From NCBI GenBank assembly GCA_034698045.1, contig JAQGAU010000705.1, positions 1 through 24,758 of the forward strand: 24,758 nt of DNA, written 5' to 3'. Position 1 is the first letter of the stretch; each line of letters opens with the position of its first letter. Of this stretch, positions 9,066 through 18,135 are shown in pieces. The notes under the pieces were generated by a model. It worked only from the letters and a program-made list of their open reading frames with translations, was not told the origin of the DNA and ran no database searches. The stretch is from Paramacrobiotus richtersi. Its lineage: Eukaryota > Tardigrada > Eutardigrada > Parachela > Macrobiotidae. The position numbers and the translations under genes were made by a program.

Positions 9066-9728
9066 CGCTATGTCTGCGCTGTCATACAGGTCTCTGTATT
9101 CCGGGCAAAGAAATTCATCCCCAAGTCTAATATATTCTAGCGACGTGTCGTCCATGCGAATCGCCCAAGCGATAGTTCTGATATGGCACGTGGATCCCCT
9201 GATTTGGTTATTCAACGCTTCCATGATCTCTTGACAGGACGCAGCTCCACGCGAATACTCTGCAGGGAGATCCACCTTTTTTCTGATGAAGTGCGCATGC
9301 TGCAAACGCAGCGTTTTTAGCTGTGACTCGGTGTGCGGCAGCCGAATTCGGTCCATTGGGAGAACGAATGTTCTCTCGCCCTCCGGAAGGACAGTTTTAA
9401 CGAGAGCAAATTTGGTCGAAGAAATGAAATCCCCTGTGATTAACGCGGCTGTATACCACGTCCACGGTTCTTTCGCACTTCGACGTAGAAGTATCTCCAC
9501 GGATGCTTCTCCGGTTTGGATGGCGTCCGCTTGCGAGAAAATTCGCTTTTTGTACATGTATATCTCCCCAAACAGCACAAACTGGGGATCATCTGGCCCC
9601 ACGCACCCCCAGTCGATCATCTGTCCCCCCTCCGCACAATCAACGATCCTTCCCTGCTGCAGTAAGCCATTTTTTCCTCGCACATCAACCACATTCGTTT
9701 CTGGCTCATTTTCTAAAGGCGTTGTCAT
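9066..9728 (-). CDS. FMRP-like/F-box protein, copy 1, exon 1 (tandem Agenet plus KH0-like); the only intact copy
   Basis: ATG at 9728; donor GCG|GTACGT after 9066; 221 codons. The gene is join(6853-7032, 7660-8451, 9066-9728) on the minus strand, 544 aa. Residues about 12-60 (VVDVRGKNGLLQQGRIVD...QFVLFGEIY) resemble the first Agenet/Tudor of FMRP/FXR proteins, which starts VEVRG.NG and ends with a PF/FG strand. Residues about 76-130 (VEILLRRSAKEPWTWY...TFVLPMDRIRLP) resemble the second, including the EKEP-C-C-W-W stretch (here AKEPWTWY) and the closing I-x-R-L/I-R. Residues about 146-205 (FIRKKVDLPAEY...SCQEIMEALN...WAIRMDD) match KH0, the F.K..LDVPEDL.....A unit. FMRP's KH1, KH2 and RGG regions are absent. 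Agenet modules bind methylated Lys/Arg; KH0 supports protein or RNA contacts. The assignment is by eye but all three parts occur in order. Confidence 0.8.
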
Positions 9729-11119
9729 TGGTGCAGCATATGTTGTGATGCGGGGGTTAAAAAATGCTCCAGTCGACTGCAGCTTTCATAGCTTTTGGCG
9801 ACTTCTTTGACGACTACTGTCTACTGATGATCAGTATTAAAAGCGACTCACACAGCTGCGCACTTATTGTTAGAAGCGGGAGATACAATAGTTTTATCAA
9901 AACTAATAAAAGGTCCAAAAGCTTGGCAACCATGTGACGATTATTAAATGATTCACTATTTGTAATTCTGCAAATAAAAGAGACGGTGAGACCATCGACG
10001 CAGGATGACTCGGAACGCGTTCACAAACACCAACAGCCATAGAATGGAGCTACCGTAGCGCAGCGAGACTGAAACGAACGGGCCTCTCTGCGCCCCTTTC
10101 CGCTGTGTCTCTCAACGGCTCAGAGACGCCCGTCGCCGCCCGTTCGTTTCAGCCTCGCTATGGCTAGCTGCCACTGCCAGCAACGCAATTCAGCAAAGGA
10201 AGCAATAGATCAGGGAAAACGGGAAAGCCAGAAGGAAACAGAGAAGAATGACCAGCGAGGCATAACCCTTTGGCGTTGCGATCGATCGACTGACACACAA
10301 GTTTATTCCTCTGGGACATTTCGCCCAGCAGGGCCATTCACAGAAGAACGGCTTCGTGCCCATTACCGAAAAAACAAACAGCAATAAGCCAATAACGGAG
10401 AAAAATTCACAGAGAAAACAACCAATAAATGACACTGTGGAACGTGATGTAAGATCCCTTTTTATCAGTGCTTCGAGCGATGACCAAATGTAACAATTAC
10501 AGATCAAAGAAAATTAAAAAACGAGAACACGGGCTAAGATGCAACCATCTTAGCGGGAGGAGGGCGAGTGAAGGGGTGACAGTACAGAGAAGTAAAAGCC
10601 GGATCCGTATCGCGGGCTGGACAGAGAGAAACACATTCCATACTTACCCAGTTGCATATTATTATTATTATTGTCCATACCAAGTCTTATTTTATAGAAG
10701 ACAGGATGCCGCTTGAATGAAGTCTTGGATAATCAGAGAGCATGTTGTTTTTTGCAGAATAACAGTATTTGTTACAGAAAAGAAACGCTCTCTGTGTTCG
10801 CGGTACCTGTATGTAAGATAATTAACTGATATTTTGTGGTTGGTATAAACGCGAGTGTAAAAGGGTGGTTGATCGAAAAAAAACATACCCATCAAATTAG
10901 CAATAATGATTAATTTGGTATGTAGCCCGTGGTCTACACAATTTTTCGATTTTGTGGTCTTGATCTACCTACAGGTTGCAGTATGCGGACTGGAATAAAG
11001 TTTCCATTTGATTGGACTGATTTCCGGTCAATATTAATTATACGGTTTACTCAAAACGACACAGTCAGTAAAATTATAACCAGCTACATCTGTGGATGTT
11101 TCGGAAAAAGTTTGATGTT
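9729..11119. other. Promoter side of copy 1 and intergenic DNA
   Basis: No protein was recognised. A 10190-10507 minus-strand open frame is hydrophobic but AT-skewed and has no recognisable start context. The stretch contains the hairpin at 10048-10169 and a short (TTA/ATT)n run at about 10656-10673. Sequence immediately upstream of 9728 should hold the copy 1 promoter; I see no unambiguous TATA box. Confidence 0.35.
10048..10169. repeat. Foldback hairpin, 31-35-bp arms
   Basis: AGCTACCGTAGCGCAGCGAG plus ACTGAAACGAACGGG (10048-10082) is answered in inverse by CCCGTTCGTTTCAG plus CCTCGCTATGGCTAGCT (10139-10169). The pairing is nearly perfect, with the CTGAAACGAACGGG core exact and a few bases unpaired in the outer part. 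The 56-base loop is C-rich. It is likely a small foldback transposon remnant. Confidence 0.75.
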
Positions 11120-11664
11120 ACTGTTTAAGGCGTCCACGATTTTCTGACAGGACTCAGCGCCACGCGAATAATGTTCTTGCAGGCCAACGTTCCTTCAAAT
11201 AAACCGCCCATTTTGCACACGCAATTCTTTCAGCTGCGACTCTGTAGGCTGCGGCCGAATTCTGGTGTTGATCGGGAGAACGAATGTCTTCTCTCCCTCC
11301 GGAAGCAGAGCCTTAACCAACGAAATTTTTGTAGAGAAACTGAAATCGTGAATGATTAACGCGCCTGGGTACCACGTCCACGGTTGTTTGACACCTGCAC
11401 GCATGAGCACCTCGACGGACGCTTCGCCAGCCTGGACGGCGTCCGCTTTTGAGGAAATTCGTTTTTTGCACAAGTATATCTCCCCGAAAGGCACAAACAG
11501 TGATGCCGCTTGCCCTTCGCACCCCCAGTCGATGAGGAGGCCCCCCTCCTCATCGCACAGTCGACGACCTTGCCCTGCTGCAACAAACCGTTTTCGCCTC
11601 GCACATCAGCCACGTTGGATTCTGGTTGATTCTTCAGCACCGGTCGCTTCGGCTTGGAAGGCAT
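11120..11664 (-). pseudogene. FMRP-like/F-box family, copy 2: broken exon 1 only
   Basis: It starts ATG CCT TCC (MPSKPKRPVLKNQPE) and enters the family motif NVADVRGENGLLQQGK. After VVDCA a 5-base insertion (ATGAG before GAGGGGGGC) shifts the frame. The second frame resumes at PFGEIYLCKKR, continues through the second Agenet (VEVLMRAGVKQPWTWY...TFVLPI) to NGRFI, and then meets an in-frame TGA where other copies have K, R or V. KH0 homology (VGLQEHYSRGAESCQKIVDAL) continues to about 11120 and then ends abruptly. No F-box or exon 3 follows before copy 1 begins, so this is a dead fragment. The start context TTTCAG|AAATG matches that of copy 4. Confidence 0.85.
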
Positions 11665-12698
11665 TTCTGAAACAGGTCTGTTGCCCCAACGGCAAATAAA
11701 ACCGGCTTTCGTTCTAGTTCACCTCAGTGAAGTGGTAGAGAAAGAAACACCCAAGTTATGGACACGATTTCACACAAACTAGCCTGTGATACCTTCCATG
11801 TAACTATGACGGCTGGCACAGTTATAACTGGAGTAGAATTCCAACCACGGCCCATACACAGTCAATCTCAGTCACAAGCGTTTAACCGTTCTCTAGAACA
11901 GTACATAGTCTATGCATATGCGCGACGCCGACGTGAATCGTAATACCGACTCCCACCTTGTTGACTGGCAATATTGTGACAAATCGTCATCGACAATATG
12001 GAGCAGCAAAAGTTTATTTTGTTGATGCAGACCCATGCAGTAATTTCCGTCCTGTTGATCTCCGCCAATATTGTGCACAAAAACGAATCATTGCAGCACG
12101 AATCATCGAGATTTAATGTACAGTACTGTCGTACATTAATCCGCACCTTACTGTTTGAAGCCGAATCCACTGTACCTGTTGTTTGAAATAGAACACAAAA
12201 CATATGGTGACAATCCGAATGAATTCGATTGTGCTTCTTTGAATGGTCTCCTTTTTCTTGCGTAGTATATTGACTGATGTGCTGTTGTTATCGTTACAGA
12301 GCGATTCGTCTGCAGGATCCATTTTCACACTGCAGTTTACCGTACCGGCAGCAAATGCTGATTCACTGCACTATAAAAGCTGCCTGCTAATTTTAGAATC
12401 TACTCCGCTGAGGCGCACCAGTTATTTTATTTTTTTCCAGAACATTCCAAACGGATACAGAGTAAAACGAACCAGAGATACAAAAAGATATGTAGGAATT
12501 AATTATGATGTGCCTCCTCGTTTTTGACGAGCTTTCATTAAGAAAACGTTTTATGTTCCTAACCATCGTTAATTAACTAGTTCATTATTATACCACTGTG
12601 TTAACACAGAAAAGAATCAAACTATACTTAAAAAATCCACAAACATAACAAAACTGCAAAGATCCTTAAAGCTATCACAGCAAGCCGGAATTAACAGT
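11665..12698. other. Intergenic between copies 3 and 2, no gene recognised
   Basis: Overlapping short frames on both strands (notably + 12243-12527 and - 11910-12203) lack motifs, signal peptides or family resemblance. It is AT-rich, with no repeat that I can place in another part of the window. Confidence 0.35.
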
Positions 12699-12893
12699 TT
12701 ATCTGACGTCAGCATTCCACAAGGACACAGTAATATCCAGTGAAAACTTGTCCTGACTCCGAGCAACCAGGGAGTGCAAGGTCAATTTCGTCAGCTTGTG
12801 CAAGTCCACCTCGGTCAGGTTATCAACAGTCCAAAGCCGACCGCGGTACCGTACATCCTTGCGTGGGTCAGCGGACTGTCGACTGTTGAGAAT
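12699..12893 (-). CDS. FMRP-like/F-box protein, copy 3, exon 3
   Basis: Acceptor TTATTGACAG|ATTCTCAAC; phase 0 from exon 2 across a 723-base intron. It reads ILNSRQSADPRKD, YRGRLWTVDNLTEVDL, HKLTKLTLHSL and ends SLDITVSLWNADVR with TAA at 12699-12701. It is five codons longer than exon 3 of copies 1 and 5. The bases around the acceptor are themselves duplicated: GTTGAGAATCTGTCAA is repeated at 12885-12900 and 12904-12919, so two competing acceptors exist. Intron 2 of this copy contains DNA homologous to the 3' flank of copy 1 (13097-13247), which suggests that this exon 3 is a second cassette. Confidence 0.7.
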   Translation of the reverse strand: MLNSRQSADPRKDVRYRGRLWTVDNLTEVDLHKLTKLTLHSLVARSQDKFSLDITVSLWNADVR

Positions 12894-13096
12894 CTGTCAA
12901 TAAGTTGAGAATCTGTCAAAAAATCTGTTAAGTAAGACTAATAACTTAGTCAGAATGCAGGAGCATAAGGTTGCTATCGGACTGCCGATATTCTTTGTTA
13001 CTGATGCGAGATTTCACATTCGCGATCTAAGTCGCGGTCAGTGCTTTGGAATTTGCTAAACAAAAGTGAACTCCTGACTGCGCTGGCTACATTAAG

Positions 13097-13247
13097 TTAT
13101 GCACTAGAAGTCGGTAATACCCGTGACTCGCAAACTAACCAACACCTACTGCTCTTGCAGAAGACAGTCCCTATCGCTATCTTTGTTTGCCCCTGTGAGT
13201 TGGCTGCTGCGGTTTAATTAAAAAATCCGGTAAGCCGAGGTTTTCAG
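13097..13247. repeat. Duplicate of copy 1's 3' flank, within intron 2 of copy 3
   Basis: This is the counterpart of 6605-6800: CTAGAAGTCGG...CGTGA...AAACTAAC and, further on, AAATCCGGTAAGCCGAGGTT. In copy 1 this block lies beyond the stop codon; here it lies before exon 3. Confidence 0.6.
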
Positions 13248-13616
13248 GCCGGGTTGTCTCTATACCAGAATGGCAACGGTTGACAACTACGCTTGTATTG
13301 CGTACGCAAAGTACGGAGAAAGGAATATGTCGAAGGTACAGTATTGCGACAACGCGATAAGGAATCCTCGCACACAGTTAACGCAAAACGGTATACCGGG
13401 CTTTTTGCCCCCAGTAATGTGGACAGACCCGTCAACGCTGCATCAGAGTGGCTAAATGGTTCAAGGTTAAACTGCAGTCCCACTAATCTAGATAACTGTT
13501 GTCCGAGTTGAAGATGCCTTGTATTCCACAAATTCACATGCAAGGGGCTGTTAAACTATTAATGCATGCCGATAACCGTGTAAAGCCTTTTATATTTCTC
13601 ACTGGTACTGTCTTAC

Positions 13617-14408
13617 GTCTGTAGCGCATTCCTTGCTGTCCTTTATCCATGCCGACAACGCCCGAAGTTGAGCGTCACCCAAAGAAGGCAGACTGTCATC
13701 CATCCGGGACCAGAAATCCTGGAGGGTAATTCCTCGGACTCCATCAATTCGTCCTCTAACAACGTAAACCTCGACAGACGGACCTATGCCATCATCGATC
13801 GCTAGGCTGATGTTCCGCATAACAAAGGTCTTGCAAACACTGGCCATCCCATCCAGGTCCTCGACAAGACGCTGGAGCATCCCAACAAAGGTGGTTTCTG
13901 ATCCAGAGGTATACCGTCTTATGTACCAATAGACATTGTCCAATACTACCGTATGTACTGGACTGTGAAGACCTTTTTCCACAAGCGTACGAAACAGCCG
14001 ACCACCACACAACAATTCGTATTGCTCGGACTGGACGCCCTTGTTAATGATGGTCGTGGTATGCCTTGTCCAGCAATGATGCAAACTGGCCACTGACTGC
14101 CAGTCCTGGACGCCGTTTCTTCTGCGATAGATCTGCAGCATGTATGCCACACCGGGAAAGGTGAGAACTGAGTCCCAGTAAACGCACACCCGCCGCAGCC
14201 TGGTCTGTTTGAGACTATCAAAGTGGGTAAATATGCTGGCCAAAATGTGCTTGGGAAGTAGCTGGATACCGAAAGCTGACGTGGGCGCAGTTGCGGGTGT
14301 AATTTCTTGCGATGATTCCAGGTCTGCCTCGGACAGCTTTCGCTTGCGCTCTGATGCCGTGTTGCACTCGTCTGTTACGCCGTCCAGCAACACAAGCAGC
14401 TTCAATCC
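13617..14408 (-). CDS. FMRP-like/F-box protein, copy 3, exon 2 (F-box and leucine-rich region)
   Basis: Acceptor TTCTTCCTCAG|GGATTG and donor GAC|GTAAGA give 264 codons in phase 0, with no Met ahead of the F-box. An acidic and basic linker with RKRKLS (possible nuclear localisation signal) precedes the F-box: LLPKHILASIFTHFDSL then LRRVCVYWDSVL at exon residues about 50-85. Leucine-rich half repeats follow (LLCGGRLFRTLVEKGLHSPV; VCKTFVMRNISL), then VYVVRGRID and DDSLPSLGDAQLRALSAWI. Open throughout. Confidence 0.8.
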
Positions 14409-14831
14409 CTGAGGAAGAATATGTTTACTGGCGCGACCCACAGGAATCTACACGTGCTACTAAGTTGCGCTAGATAAGTTTACCAACATTATCCTAAAAG
14501 GTGTGCAACAACCTATCTTCCGTTTCATAACGTATGGTCTGTGGCTTTATTTTATACCCTATCCGAAAGTTTTTCAAAAGCAAAAGAGGACCGACAACGC
14601 AAAACTGAACGATGTATATTTCAAGTTCGCAAGCTTTAAAACGTTATGTAAATCTGTCTATGAACAACGAACATGTGATGATTACTCAATACATGTACTG
14701 GTAGTTATTCACACAAGTGCCAAAACTCAAACTGAAAACTGCATGATTAAACTGTGTGCGTATGCGGCATTGCGGTGGCCACAATACGCTGCGGCGAATC
14801 GCCGCCGATAAGGGGGTGCAAAGCGACTTAC

Positions 14832-15515
14832 ATGAGTTGCGTCCCACGTTTTTCGAAATTCCGGGTCTTCGGAAAGAAATCTGTTGCGAATTTTGATACA
14901 TTCTAGCCACGTATTGTCCATGCGGATCGCCCAGACGAAGGGTATCGCATAGTCCGTGAACCACCCGGTTGTCCTGTTCAATGCATCCACCACCTGTTGA
15001 CAGGACGCTGCACCACGGCGGTAGTCTTGCGGCAGGCCAACCTTTTCCTTGATAAAGTACCCATTCTCCACGCGCAGATCTTTCAGCTGCGCATCCGTAT
15101 GTGGCAGCCGGATTTGGTCTATCGGGAAAACAAATGTGTTATCTCCCTCCGGAAGAAAAGCCTTAGCTAAAGTGAATGGGGTATAGCAAGCGAACTTCCA
15201 GATGATTAACTCCCCGGGGTACCAAGTCCACGGTTCCTTAGCAGTCTGACGCAAAAGAACCTCCACGGAGGTTTGGATAGCTTGGGTGGGGTCCGATTGA
15301 CGCGATTGTGGGAAAACATGTTTTTGGCACCGATATATCTCACCAAAAGCCACAAACTGCGGATTCGCTCCGTACTCCCAGTCGATAACAAGACCCCCCT
15401 TGGCACAATCGATAACCCTCCCCTGCTGCAGCAAGCCGCTTTTGCTCCGCACATCTACCACGTTGCATTCTGGCTGAGTATCCACATCTAGAAGTAGTGT
15501 TGGATTGCTTATCAA
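14832..15515 (-). CDS. FMRP-like/F-box protein, copy 3, exon 1 (tandem Agenet plus KH0-like); start codon lost or upstream
   Basis: The family frame runs CNVVDVRSKSGLLQQGRVID (Agenet 1), VEVLLRQTAKEPWTWYPGEL (Agenet 2), VFPIDQIRLP, then FIKEKVGLPQDYRRGAASC (KH0-like), ending TWDATH at donor CAT|GTAAGT after 14832. No ATG exists in frame upstream as far as the stop near 15651. At the expected start the sequence is TTG ATA AGC AAT CCA, so ATA at 15510-15512 may be a mutated ATG. Alternatively an acceptor (CCCCCCAATAG near 15518) joins an unseen 5' coding exon. The nearest ATG (15574-15576) is in another frame. I give 15515 as the left-open limit, not as a real start. Gene: join(12699-12893, 13617-14408, 14832-15515), about 555 aa. 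Confidence 0.75.
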
Positions 15516-15898
15516 CTCTATTGGGGGGCGCGGGATAAAGTGCGACAGACAGGCAGGCCACGTTGTACGCGAACATTTGGAGGCATTTTTTAATTACAAA
15601 TTGCCAATGACATACAGTAAAACGGGTTTACGCTCTGAGAAGCGGCAGAATTAAAAAGCTCCCGGTTTAGTACTGCAAATACGACCGCAATCAATCTTAA
15701 ATTACGAATATTAGTTATTTTCTACTGCAATAATTGTACTAACCATTACAGCCCTGCAGGCAGTATAATTCTACGTACTTGTTACACGGATGTGGAATAC
15801 AACTCGACCCGGACGCAGCGAACAGATATTCTGTGCATCCTGATTTTACACTAACAGACAGCTCGTGTCTTACTTTTTTCCTCTTTGTTGTGCTTCAG

Positions 15899-15985
15899 GC
15901 GAGAAAATACCCAGTCACTGTAAGTATGTTCATTGTTTTACATGTTGTTCATGGTATCACGGCCCATGCATTAGGGTTAGGGCCC
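15899..15985 (+). pseudogene. PHD-finger-like exon relic
   Basis: After an acceptor-like CTCTTTGTTGTGCTTCAG (ending 15898), the frame reads GEKIPSHCKYVHCFTCCSWY and then HGPCIRV. The spacing C-x2-C-x2-W-Y-H-x2-C is the core of a PHD zinc finger (ligands 3-6), which reads histone tails. The first Cys pair could be in a missing upstream exon; the closing Cys pair is not seen. The DNA from the WYHGPC codons onward is then copied directly (15981-15996) and in inverse (16009-16020), so it is scrambled. Alternatively GTAAGTATG at 15920 is a donor and the resemblance is chance. Confidence 0.35.
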
Positions 15986-16020
15986 ATGCATTAGGGCCCA
16001 TGTACTGTATGGGCCGTGAT
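15955..16020. repeat. Nested direct and inverted repeats
   Basis: GGCCCATGCATTAGGG occurs at 15961-15976 and 15981-15996. ATCACGGCCCAT at 15955-15966 is inverted as ATGGGCCGTGAT at 16009-16020. The pair can form a hairpin that overlaps the PHD-like codons. Confidence 0.75.
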
Positions 16021-16425
16021 GGTATCATCCGCTACTCGTACTTCCTTTCGCGGATTCACGCCACATGTTCCCGTTTATCATTCTGCAGCTCGATCGATCA
16101 TGATAACGCATCATTATTACGAGTCGATGGGGGTCATCAGTAATCCTTCTTTTGCCCATCAGTGTGTTCCGCATAACATGACAAGAAATCTAATACATAT
16201 GTGCGTATGCGTTCCCATATACGTACCTAATTACCTGCCCGGATCTTTACGCGCTGAACACAATTCTTAATTTGAAAACTTTTGAAATACATATATCTCG
16301 GAATGCAAGAGAGAAAATGGAAGAAGCTGGTGTAATAATCTTTCTTATCCTTATATATTTTATAGCGTTCTCTAACCGCAGTTTTGATGCGGGACTGAAT
16401 CCACTGAATTTATTGACCTTTCTTA

Positions 16426-16592
16426 TTAGTTACGCGCACATGTTGGTTTTTGGGGCGCACATAAACAGTTACAGTCGGGGGTCACGGCGCTATCGTATGT
16501 GCCCTGCGCGGTGCCTCTGTACTCTACATCTGCGATTTCATGGGCGAACGATCCGAATGCGTATCCGCTGTGTATTCCTACCCCGAAGCACA
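16426..16592 (-). CDS. Candidate terminal exon of a small Cys-rich protein, unidentified
   Basis: On the minus strand an acceptor-like TGTGCTTCGGGGTAG is followed by GIHSGYAFGSFAHEIADVEY, RGTAQGTYDSAV, TPDCNCLCAPQKPTCARN and TAA. The codons favour C or G in third position, and the tail has four closely spaced Cys, which looks like a real secreted-protein exon and not random sequence. A possible partner 5' exon begins at an upstream Met near 16920 with a hydrophobic leader-like run (MLPALILPVLV), but I could not prove the join. No family recognised. Confidence 0.25.
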
Positions 16593-16675
16593 ATGAAAAC
16601 ACACAGTGCAGGTATCTTACTGGCAACTAGAACCATGAACTGCATGGTATACTCAAGAGTACTAATGTTGTGATG

Positions 16676-17106
16676 TTTCAAACACATCCAAACTAGTTTT
16701 GCAGTGAAGCGAACAGGAGAAACAAGTCGCATATAACTGCTTACTTGATAAGTTTGTGATATTCGTTTGATTTCGACCAAAACTCGCCATGAGAAAATGC
16801 CTTTCTAGCCATTAAAACCCCCGTTTTGGTTAAGATACTGGTGGCGTAACTCTGAACAAGTACAGGTAATATCAAAGCCGGTAACATTGTGCAGGAACTG
16901 CAGGTTCTAGACATCTCGCAGGCGCAGTTAGCCGATATTATGTTTTCAAAACTGTGTAAAGCAAACTGCAATATCCAACGCTTCCAAACTGTCCCTGGAC
17001 CGAATTAATACGGTGTGCAAAGTGTGTTTGTTCGGCTTTCGTAAGTCCACCTCGGTCCGATTATCGGCAGTCCATCGCCGATCCTGGTAATGAGTGTTAT
17101 CGCGAT
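16676..17106 (-). repeat. Partial duplicate of copy 5's 3' end and flank
   Basis: The blocks TTGCAGTGAAGC, ACAAGTCGC and TTAACCAAAACGG (minus-strand reading of 16835-16800) recur in order at 20779-20945, and the exon-3 homology at 16946-17102 corresponds to 21251-21395. So about 430 bases here and about 630 bases at 20779-21410 are diverged duplicates with internal indels. Confidence 0.55.
16946..17102 (-). pseudogene. Orphan exon-3 fragment
   Basis: The minus-strand frame reads RDNTHYQDRRWTADN, EVDLRKPNKHTLHT, SRDSLEALDIAVCF and TGA at 16946-16948, nearly the same as exon 3 of copy 5. The first ten codons (VLNSRQSADP) and the acceptor are missing, so it cannot be spliced as the normal exon. 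It keeps an open frame despite this. It lies downstream of copy 4, beyond that gene's own exon 3. Confidence 0.7.
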
Positions 17107-17514
17107 GTGCGCGTTAATGCTAGAACGAATAACCAAGTATGCTCGTCTCGTACCAATGACCTGGTTGCCATGTCTGTGCTCTTTACTGTCCCGTTAGAAT
17201 ACGAATCAATGTGTGGAACCCTGTTTCATTTGAGTATACGATAACATTAGCATGGGCTTTTCAATACAGAATTGGCATTCCTCCAGTTTCCGTCCGCACC
17301 CACGTGATTCAGCCATTCACTTCGCGAGTTCAGTTTTATCAAGTAAGTCTTATACTCTTTCCCTGCTAAGGACTGTAAGAGGACTGAGAGATACAGATGT
17401 GTTTATACGTATTACGAAGAGAAGTGCAATAAACAGGAAGTGTGTCTTCTTTCAGTGTTCGCAGAAATTACAAGGAAATTGAGATGTCTACGGGTCCCAG
17501 TAGCTGACAGTAAG

Positions 17515-17596
17515 GAGACTGTGCAAGGTGAATTTGGTCAGCTTGGGTAGATCACCTCGGTCACGTTATCGGTAGTCCACTGCCGAGCGCGGTACT
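17515..17596 (-). pseudogene. Second orphan exon-3 fragment
   Basis: The minus-strand reading YRARQWTTDNVTEV matches the exon-3 core. A one-base loss then shifts the frame (the KLTKFTLHSL-equivalent codons continue in the next frame). The 5' third of the exon is absent. An acceptor-like GAAATTAG stands directly before TAC CGC. It sits 120 bases downstream of the copy 4 exon 3. Confidence 0.7.
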
Positions 17597-17716
17597 AATT
17601 TCAGTAACAATTCGAAAACCATAAAAGGTAGCTGACGGAAGTTCACAAACTCAAGAACATATATTGCAAATAATAAGTAACCAGACATTATGTGTTCTGA
17701 ATCATCTCTCGGTGAG

Positions 17717-17894
17717 TTAGAAGGACACCGTAAACGCCAAAGGTTTCCAATTACCGTGGATCGGAGGAAAAAGACTGTGCAAGGTGATCTTAGTCAGCTT
17801 TTGTACATTCACCCCGGTCAAGTTCTGGGCAGTCCATTTCCGGCCGCGGCCGTACGTTGTTACGAGGGTCAGCGGACTGTCTGGTGTTGAGAAT
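17717..17894 (-). pseudogene. FMRP-like/F-box protein, copy 4, exon 3 (2-base deletion)
   Basis: Acceptor TTAATTGACAG|ATTCTCAAC, phase 0. It reads ILNTRQSADPRNNVR and then loses two bases near 17850: GTACGGCCGCGG where copy 3 has GTACGGTACCGCGG. In the normal frame translation leaves the family sequence and stops at TAA 17790-17792. The family sequence continues in the other frame as GRGRKWTAQNLT, KLTKITLHSL to FTVSF and TAA at 17717-17719. The gene product would lack the leucine-rich tail. Intron 2 is 241 bases. Confidence 0.75.
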
Positions 17895-18135
17895 CTGTCA
17901 ATTAAAACCAACTAAAACATTGGATTCCGTGGGATATGCCCTTGTACCACTGGAGGTCACTTAGTACCATACATCTCTAGCCGTGATTGTAAAATTACGT
18001 TTATAGGGATCTGGGATTCTAGATGGCGCTCTACAGTGTGCTCTTAGCATACCATCCATATGCATTATGTTAAAGGTACTACATAGCGCCAGAGCTAATA
18101 GATGGCTGACGTGTTATTTACGCGTACTGTCTTAC

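Noticed and set aside
9286..9810. Long plus-strand open frame over copy 1 exon 1
   Set aside because: It is the antisense shadow of the Agenet/KH0 exon; similar shadows appear over exon 1 of copies 2, 4 and 5, and its protein matches no family.
10190..10507. Hydrophobic 105-codon minus-strand frame, possible membrane protein
   Set aside because: The composition follows local A/T skew, there is no start context, splice partner or recognisable motif, and an unrelated plus-strand frame covers the same bases.
16272..16673. 133-codon plus-strand frame with a hydrophobic segment
   Set aside because: The segment is short, the C-terminal half is Arg/Cys-rich in the way expected from antisense of a coding exon, and the minus-strand reading (16426-16592) looks more like a real exon.
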